Part shown: in pieces, positions 26,816-32,634 of the stretch
Position numbering within the stretch: the first letter of the stretch is position 1
Layout: every line of letters begins with the position of its first letter
From: Legionella genomosp. 1
GTDB taxonomy: Bacteria > Pseudomonadota > Gammaproteobacteria > Legionellales > Legionellaceae
Direction: 5' to 3'
DNA: 32,634 nucleotides
NCBI GenBank assembly: GCA_945862405.1
Contig: CAMAYX010000006.1
Coordinates: forward strand, 1 to 32,634
Made by a program: the position numbers and the translations under genes
The notes under the pieces: model-generated
The model's database searches: none
Seen by the model: only the letters and a program-made list of their open reading frames with translations
What the model was told of the DNA's origin: nothing

Positions 26816-27876
26816 TGGCTACAAAATTTTTATTCATAGATCGAGATGGGACTTTAGTTAAAGAGCCTTATGACAAGCAAGTTGACGAATTATCTAAGAT
26901 TGAATTCTGTGAAGAAGTTATACCTGCTTTGCTTGAGCTGCAACGTTCAGGGTTTCAATTCATAATGGTCAGTAATCAAGATGGAATTGGTACCTCTAGC
27001 TTTCCGCAGAGCAATTTTCAAATTCCACATGATTTCATATTGAAGGTCTTTTCTTCTCAGGGCATATTTTTTAAAGAGGTGTTCATATGCCCGCATAAGG
27101 AAGAAGATAATTGTAACTGCAGAAAACCAAAGCCAGGATTATTAGGTGATTTTTTAGCAAATAATAACGTGAACGTTTCCCAATCTTGGGTGATTGGTGA
27201 TCGTGAAACGGATAGTGAATTCGCCAAAAACATCGGCATTTCGTTTTTAAAAATTACGGATACGTTTGGTTGGAACAAAATTCAACGATATATTTTGGAA
27301 CAAAACTCCGTTGTTACCTTAAATAGAACGACTAAAGAGACTGCAATAGAAGTGTGCATCAACACGCTTGATTGCGAACTTAGTGAAATAAAAACGCCAA
27401 TTCCATTTTTCAGCCACATGTTAGAACAAATCGGCAAACACGGCGGTTTCGGTTTACGCTTACAAGCAAGTGGTGACGTGGACGTAGATGATCACCACTT
27501 AATTGAAGATACGGCTTTGTTATTAGGGGACGCTATAAAGCAAATTCTAGGAAATAAACAAGGCATTGCTCGTTATGGATTTACCCTGCCCATGGATGAG
27601 TCCTTGGCATCGATTGCTATTGATCTCTGCGGTCGTAGCTTTTGTCGTTTTGAAAGTAAATTTACACGAGAATTTGTAGGTGGTATGGTAACGGAAATGG
27701 TTCCGCATTTCTTTAAATCTTTGGCCAGTAGCATGAATGCTACTTTGCATTTACAAGTTACGGGTGACAATAATCACCATATGATTGAGGCTTGCTTTAA
27801 AGTATTAGGACGAGCTTTACGACAAGGCATGAGTAAGGCCGGCACAGGGATTCCATCGACTAAGGGGGTTTTATGA
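26815..27876 (+). CDS. hisB: Bifunctional histidinol-phosphatase / imidazoleglycerol-phosphate dehydratase
   Basis: N-terminal HAD phosphatase ([34 protein letters not shown]) fused to IGPD ([43 protein letters not shown]); ATG in TAATG with hisC. Confidence 0.96.
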   Translation: MATKFLFIDRDGTLVKEPYDKQVDELSKIEFCEEVIPALLELQRSGFQFIMVSNQDGIGTSSFPQSNFQIPHDFILKVFSSQGIFFKEVFICPHKEEDNCNCRKPKPGLLGDFLANNNVNVSQSWVIGDRETDSEFAKNIGISFLKITDTFGWNKIQRYILEQNSVVTLNRTTKETAIEVCINTLDCELSEIKTPIPFFSHMLEQIGKHGGFGLRLQASGDVDVDDHHLIEDTALLLGDAIKQILGNKQGIARYGFTLPMDESLASIAIDLCGRSFCRFESKFTREFVGGMVTEMVPHFFKSLASSMNATLHLQVTGDNNHHMIEACFKVLGRALRQGMSKAGTGIPSTKGVL

Positions 27877-28466
27877 TCGCAATCATTGATGTAGGCGGTA
27901 ATAACCTTGCCTCCTTAGGAAATGCAATTGCACGTTTGGGGTATGAGTTTACGTTCACCCACTCCAAGCAGCAATTACTGAATGCATCTCAGGTTATCTT
28001 TCCTGGGGTGGGTGCGGCGGCATCGGGCATGAAGGCACTGCACGCTTATAATTTAATCGACACCGTGAGGCAGTTAAAACAACCCTTATTAGGGATATGT
28101 TTAGGCATGCAATTGCTGTTTGAACACAGTGAGGAAGGAAATGTTGAGGGATTAGGCTTGCTGGAAGGAAGCGTTAAACAATTAAAATTCCAACCAGGCT
28201 TTCCAGTTCCGCATATGGGTTGGAATCGATTGCAGTGGAAAACAGCATCATTTTTACAGCCTGAATTCAGCGATGATTATGTCTATTTTGTACATAGTTA
28301 TGCTGCACCGATCAACAACAACACATTGGCAGCCTGTAATTACACAGAAGAATTTACAGCGGTCGTACAAAAAGACAATATAGTAGGTATGCAATTTCAT
28401 CCGGAAAAATCGGCAGCGGTTGGTTTGCAATTACTCAACAATTTTTTAAAACGGGGGTCCCTATGA
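27873..28466 (+). CDS. hisH: Imidazole glycerol phosphate synthase subunit HisH
   Basis: Class I amidotransferase: [40 protein letters not shown]. Confidence 0.96.
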   Translation: MIAIIDVGGNNLASLGNAIARLGYEFTFTHSKQQLLNASQVIFPGVGAAASGMKALHAYNLIDTVRQLKQPLLGICLGMQLLFEHSEEGNVEGLGLLEGSVKQLKFQPGFPVPHMGWNRLQWKTASFLQPEFSDDYVYFVHSYAAPINNNTLAACNYTEEFTAVVQKDNIVGMQFHPEKSAAVGLQLLNNFLKRGSL

Positions 28467-29188
28467 TAACGATACCAGCGATTGATTTATATCAAGGAAA
28501 ATGCGTTCGTTTACGTCAGGGACAATTCAATCATGTTTCAGTTTATGAATCCGCACCCGCAGTCCTAGCCTCTTCCTATGCACAGCAAGGAGCTAAATGT
28601 TTACATATTGTTGATTTGGACGGAGCAAAAATTGGTACGCCGCAACAACTGGATTTAGTTAGCGACATGGTCAATTGTGGCATTCCCGTACAAGCGGGAG
28701 GCGGCATTCGCTCGGTTACCCATGCCGAAGCCTATTTAGAGAGTGGAGTTTCCAAGATTGTGGTAGGTAGTGTTGCGATTAGCAATCCACCTTTAATGCA
28801 GGAAATCATCAACGCTGTACGCGCTGATAATATAGTCCTTGCCTTAGATATTCACATGGAAAATGGGACTCCTAAACCTGCAATCAACGGCTGGCAAACC
28901 TCAACTCATAACACCTTATGGGCGGTCGCTGCGTATTATCAACAACTTGGAGTCCAGCATATTTTATGCACCGACATTGGTCTGGACGGTATGATGCAAG
29001 GCCCTAATTTTGAATTATACGAGCAAGCTTTACACCGCTTCCCTGCCTTATCGTGGCAAGCATCGGGCGGCATTCGTCATCAAGAAGACATCCAAACACT
29101 TGCAAGCATGGGTTTAAGCGGTGCAATTCTTGGCCGCACGCTCTATGAAAGCAAGCTGGATCTAGCCGCCTGCTTCGAAAATCATTGA
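28463..29188 (+). CDS. hisA: Phosphoribosylformimino-5-aminoimidazole carboxamide ribotide isomerase
   Basis: IPAIDLYQGKCVRLRQG, HIVDLDGAKIG, QAGGGIRS, DIGLDGMMQGPN. Confidence 0.96.
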   Translation: MITIPAIDLYQGKCVRLRQGQFNHVSVYESAPAVLASSYAQQGAKCLHIVDLDGAKIGTPQQLDLVSDMVNCGIPVQAGGGIRSVTHAEAYLESGVSKIVVGSVAISNPPLMQEIINAVRADNIVLALDIHMENGTPKPAINGWQTSTHNTLWAVAAYYQQLGVQHILCTDIGLDGMMQGPNFELYEQALHRFPALSWQASGGIRHQEDIQTLASMGLSGAILGRTLYESKLDLAACFENH

Positions 29189-29191
29189 CTC

Positions 29192-29274
29192 CGTCATAGC
29201 GAACATCAACGAAACAATCCAGATTGATACTTGCACAATGTTCTTTACTGGATTCGCAGATGCTCGCAATGACG
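29192..29274. repeat. Imperfect palindromic intergenic element (CGTCATnGCGAnCATC...ATCCAG inverted arms)
   Basis: Left CGTCATAGCGAACATCAACGAAACAATCCAG (29192-29222) matches the reverse complement of the right arm 29248-29274 (CGTCATTGCGAGCATCTGCGAATCCAG). Confidence 0.8.
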
Positions 29275-29284
29275 TAGAAATAAC

Positions 29285-29320
29285 GTAGCCTTGATTGCAG
29301 CCAAAAACGTAATCAAAGTT
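29285..29320 (+). repeat. Hairpin repeat copy 4: GTAGCCTTGATTGCAGCCAAAAACGTAATCAAAGTT
   Basis: Same layout as the other copies; stem TTGATT (29291-29296) / AATCAA (29311-29316). Confidence 0.8.
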
Positions 29321-29346
29321 CACCTTAAAACATACGAGACAACATC

Positions 29347-30123
29347 ATGCTAACGAAACGAATTATCCCTTGCCTAGACGTGCGCGAAGGAAAAGTGGTT
29401 AAAGGCGTACAGTTTAAAGATCACAAAATCGTAGGCGACATATTATCCCTAGCCGAGTTTTACAGCGAAGAAGGCGCTGACGAGTTGGTCTTCTATGACA
29501 TTACCGCCAGTGCAGAAGCCAGAGCAGTTTCACCACAATGGATTGCAGACATTGCTACCGCCATCAATATTCCGTTCACCGTCGCCGGCGGTGTGCGTGA
29601 TATAGACACCGCAAGAACTTTACTCAACTCAGGTGCCGATAAAATATCCATCAATAGTCCTGCTTTGGAAAGACCTCAACTCATTAACGAGTTGGTTTTG
29701 GAATTGGGACGGCAATGCATCGTGGTAGGAATTGATAGCCAATGGATTGACAACGATTATTACGTTTATCAATACACCGGTGATGTGAACAAAAGCCAAA
29801 ACAGCCGTCGTAAAACCGTCGATTGGGTGCAAGAAGTACAAGAACGAGGTGCTGGCGAAATCGTTTTGAATTGTATGCACAGCGATGGAATGCGCAAAGG
29901 GTTTGACGTTAGCCAATTAAAATTAATTCGCGCTCTGTGTCACGTTCCCTTAATTGCTTCAGGTGGAGCTGGTTCCTTAAGTGATTTTGCACAGGTATTT
30001 CAGGAAGCGGAGGTCGATGGTGCTTTGGCAGCTAGCGTGTTCCATGAGCAACGTCTAAAAATTCGCGATGTTAAATCTCATTTGGCGACATCCTTTAACA
30101 TTCGCCTAGGAGAACGGCAATGA
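29347..30123 (+). CDS. hisF: Imidazole glycerol phosphate synthase subunit HisF
   Basis: [63 protein letters not shown]. Confidence 0.97.
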   Translation: MLTKRIIPCLDVREGKVVKGVQFKDHKIVGDILSLAEFYSEEGADELVFYDITASAEARAVSPQWIADIATAINIPFTVAGGVRDIDTARTLLNSGADKISINSPALERPQLINELVLELGRQCIVVGIDSQWIDNDYYVYQYTGDVNKSQNSRRKTVDWVQEVQERGAGEIVLNCMHSDGMRKGFDVSQLKLIRALCHVPLIASGGAGSLSDFAQVFQEAEVDGALAASVFHEQRLKIRDVKSHLATSFNIRLGERQ

Positions 30124-30758
30124 ACACTATCAAATTAGAAACAATCAATTTTGAAAAATGCCAGGGTTTAGTACCCGTGTGCGTGCAAGATGTTAACACC
30201 ATGCAAGTGTTGATGGTGGGCTTCATGAATCACGAAGCGCTACAACAGACGATCAAATCAGGTTTAGTTACCTTTTACAGCCGAACTAAACAACGGTTGT
30301 GGACCAAAGGTGAAACTTCCGGCAATTGCTTAAGCGTTCAACAAATGGTTGTAGATTGCGATCAAGATTCGCTGTTGATTTACGCACAGGCTAAAGGTCC
30401 AACCTGTCATACTGGACATGAAAGTTGCTTTAACGCACCTGAATTTTTACCTCCCTTATATTGGCTGGGGTATTTACCGGAGGTAATTAAGCTCAAACAA
30501 GATAAAGGCGAAGAAAGTTATACCTATCGCTTACTCAAATCCGGAGTGAAACGCATTGCGCAGAAAGTAGGTGAGGAAGGCGTGGAAGTAGCTCTAGCAG
30601 CCATGACGGATGACCGCAGCGAGCTTTCCAATGAAGCAGTTGATTTACTTTATCATCTGTTCGTTCTTTTGCAGGCAAAAGGGATTTCTTTACAAACCAT
30701 ATCAAATGTAATCCGCAGTAGGAGTAATCATGAAACGAGCATTTCTATCGGTCTATAA
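30120..30758 (+). CDS. hisI: Bifunctional phosphoribosyl-AMP cyclohydrolase / phosphoribosyl-ATP pyrophosphatase
   Basis: [50 protein letters not shown], then a C-terminal HisE domain ([28 protein letters not shown]). Confidence 0.96.
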   Translation: MNTIKLETINFEKCQGLVPVCVQDVNTMQVLMVGFMNHEALQQTIKSGLVTFYSRTKQRLWTKGETSGNCLSVQQMVVDCDQDSLLIYAQAKGPTCHTGHESCFNAPEFLPPLYWLGYLPEVIKLKQDKGEESYTYRLLKSGVKRIAQKVGEEGVEVALAAMTDDRSELSNEAVDLLYHLFVLLQAKGISLQTISNVIRSRSNHETSISIGL

Positions 30759-32199
30759 CAAGGCGCCCCTTCTACCATTAGCACGTGAATTACTCACGTT
30801 TGACGTTGAGTTGTTGGCTTCCGACGGCACAGCTGAATTTCTAAAAATGCAGGGCTTACCGGTGACGGCCATAAGTCAACATTTAGAACTTTCACCGCGA
30901 TTGGATGGCAGAGTTAAAACATTGCACCCTGATCTTTATACAGGAATCTTAGCTGATCGCAGCAAACCTTCTCATCTACGGGACTTGCAAGATATCAATT
31001 TTGCCGGCATTGATTTAGTAATCGTTGATTTATATCCATTCGCAAATCAGATGGATATAGAACAAATCGATGTGGGCGGGGTTTCTCTATTAAGAGCTGC
31101 AGCGAAAAATTATCAAAATTGCACCGTCATTTCGGGTGAGTCAGAGTATCCGAAATTAATAGAACAACTCTCTCTTAATCAAGGTGAAACTTCCTTAGAA
31201 TTTCGCAAATCCATGGCGGCAAAAGCATTTCGTACCACCAGCGTTTTTGATGAAGCTGTTGCAAATTGGTTGTCGGAGGACGAGGTAAAAACGATTTCAC
31301 TTAAGAAAGCATGTACTCTAGCTTATGGTGAAAATCAGCAACAAAGCTCTGCTTTATACTTGCCGTCGCAAGCATCGCTATGTTTTTTTCAACATCAAGG
31401 TAAAGAAATCTCACACAATAACTTACTTGATTTGGAAGCTGGCTTGTATTTAGTTAAGGAGTTCTCGGCTCCTGCGGCGGCGATCATAAAGCATACCAAT
31501 CCATGCGGCGTGGCATTGGGCATTTCCATCTTAGATGCCCTGCACAATGCTTTCATGGCTGATGCTAAAAGTTCCTTTGGTGGTATTGTAGTTTTAAACC
31601 AAACAGTGGATCGTGAGTGTACAGAGTTTCTAAGCCAACACTTTTTTGAACTCATTGCGGCTCCCGATTTTACAGAAGAAGCTTTACAGCATTTCAAACA
31701 AAAACCCAAAGTACGGCTAATACAAGTCTCACAAGGGATAACTAAAACAGAAGAAATTCGCTCGGTATTAAATGGATACCTCATTCAACAATCTCCTGAA
31801 ACATCACACCCCGAGTTTGTGACCGTCACAGAAAAATTGCCCTTGGCCAACGAATTAGATGACATGGAATTTGCGTTTAAAGTAGTTACGCATGTGAAAT
31901 CCAATGCAATCGTCATCGTCCAACACGGAATAACTCTAGGAATTGGAGCTGGCCAAATGAGCCGCATCGATGCAGTTGAATTAGCATTTCAAAAGGCTCA
32001 AGGCAAGTACTTAGGCAATACCGTTCTAGCCTCAGATGGGTTCTTCCCCTTCCGCGACAGCATCGACCGCATCGCAGAAGCGGGCATAAGCTCCATCATC
32101 CAACCTGGAGGCTCCATTCGTGATGCGGAAGTAATTGCTGCCTGCGATGAACACGGCATAACCATGGTATTAACGGGCAAGAGAGTATTTAAACACTGA
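30730..32199 (+). CDS. purH: Bifunctional AICAR formyltransferase / IMP cyclohydrolase (compact form)
   Basis: [101 protein letters not shown]. Confidence 0.93.
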   Translation: MKRAFLSVYNKAPLLPLARELLTFDVELLASDGTAEFLKMQGLPVTAISQHLELSPRLDGRVKTLHPDLYTGILADRSKPSHLRDLQDINFAGIDLVIVDLYPFANQMDIEQIDVGGVSLLRAAAKNYQNCTVISGESEYPKLIEQLSLNQGETSLEFRKSMAAKAFRTTSVFDEAVANWLSEDEVKTISLKKACTLAYGENQQQSSALYLPSQASLCFFQHQGKEISHNNLLDLEAGLYLVKEFSAPAAAIIKHTNPCGVALGISILDALHNAFMADAKSSFGGIVVLNQTVDRECTEFLSQHFFELIAAPDFTEEALQHFKQKPKVRLIQVSQGITKTEEIRSVLNGYLIQQSPETSHPEFVTVTEKLPLANELDDMEFAFKVVTHVKSNAIVIVQHGITLGIGAGQMSRIDAVELAFQKAQGKYLGNTVLASDGFFPFRDSIDRIAEAGISSIIQPGGSIRDAEVIAACDEHGITMVLTGKRVFKH

Positions 32200-32251
32200 T
32201 ACTATACACAGGTTAAATCATATTATACCTGTTGGACGAGGTAGACACTTT

Positions 32252-32289
32252 CCCCGGATTGCGGCCCTTTGGGCCTGGATCCAGGCTAC
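32252..32289 (-). repeat. Hairpin repeat copy 5: GTAGCCTGGATCCAGGCCCAAAGGGCCGCAATCCGGGGA (minus strand); may act as a bidirectional terminator
   Basis: Outer stem CCTGGAT / ATCCGGG with one mismatch, plus inner perfect GGCCC-TTT-GGGCC; lies between convergent purH and the nuclease gene. Confidence 0.8.
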
Positions 32290-32291
32290 TT

Positions 32292-32634
32292 TTATGATCT
32301 ATCGGTTAACTGTTGGTCGATTCGATTTAGTAATTTTGCTAGGCGGCAGCCAGCTTGGGCTATGCGTTGTTCTGAAAGTTTTCTGACTGTTCGTTGGTAT
32401 TTTTCGCTGGGTACTTCACCTGCTTTTACAGAGTAAGCAATGTTCACCGCTATGGCATGGGACTCATCTACCCAGCTCATAAAATTACTGCTGCTGCGCT
32501 TGCAAGGGTACTGATTTTCTATGGCTGCAGCTCGTTTTACAATGCCAGCCGAGCTTAAACGATGAGATCTAAAGGCGCCCCCGCCAAAATCCCAATACGC
32601 ATGCAGATTATTTGCGACTGAGTTTTTACCTAAT
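32292..32634 (-). CDS. S1/P1 nuclease family protein, C-terminal part (5' end beyond window)
   Basis: Reading the frame upstream of the track's 62-aa ORF gives LGKNSVANNLHAYWDFGGGAFRSHRLSSAGIVKRAAAIENQYP...FMSWVDESHAIAVNIAY...AGCRLAKLLNRIDQ, matching S1/P1 nuclease NLHxxWD and the C-terminal AGxRLAxLLN pattern. Confidence 0.8.
   Translation of the reverse strand, partial: LGKNSVANNLHAYWDFGGGAFRSHRLSSAGIVKRAAAIENQYPCKRSSSNFMSWVDESHAIAVNIAYSVKAGEVPSEKYQRTVRKLSEQRIAQAGCRLAKLLNRIDQQLTDRS

Noticed and set aside
31395-31784. 129-aa minus-strand ORF inside purH
   Set aside because: Antisense shadow of conserved purH codons; no family features.
1-32634. Search for CRISPR arrays, tRNA/rRNA genes, toxin-antitoxin pairs, phage genes and defence islands
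   Set aside because: No regularly spaced repeats, no recognisable RNA-gene sequence and no transposase, integrase or defence-type domains were seen among the ORFs; the gene content is mostly core metabolism.

Overview
This 32.6 kb window of gammaproteobacterial-type chromosome looks Legionellales-like by gene content and LssY/LssZ-type proteins; that assignment is from memory and untested. It is mostly housekeeping. From left to right: dacA-ybeD-lipB; a DedA/PAP2-like/LssY fusion and a small LssZ-like membrane protein; a secreted S8 protease; a methyltransferase, a DUF1820 protein and hpt; a minus-strand block (YafK-type L,D-transpeptidase, coiled-coil orphan, histidine phosphatase, KdsB-like); miaE; a minus-strand minC-lpxH-orphan operon; fadD; nudix and pabB; an E1alpha/E1beta/E2 2-oxoacid dehydrogenase operon; an FAH-family hydrolase; a full his operon (yerC/trpR-like-hisG-D-C-B-H-A-F-IE) ending in an overlapping purH; and a truncated S1/P1 nuclease at the right edge. 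No CRISPR array, tRNA, rRNA or intact transposon was seen. The strongest non-routine signals are: (1) a TrpR/YerC-family regulator leading the his operon, with a perfect 9+9 bp inverted repeat embedded in a near-consensus sigma70 promoter; (2) a dispersed hairpin repeat family of at least five intergenic copies with partly compensatory stem changes; (3) a small palindromic element splitting the otherwise tightly coupled his operon between hisA and hisF; (4) a MITE-like element abutting kdsB that creates a spurious N-terminal extension in the ORF call; (5) a DedA-LssY fusion whose PAP2 catalytic motifs all appear lost. I did not find convincing evidence for a wholly new defence or mobile system.
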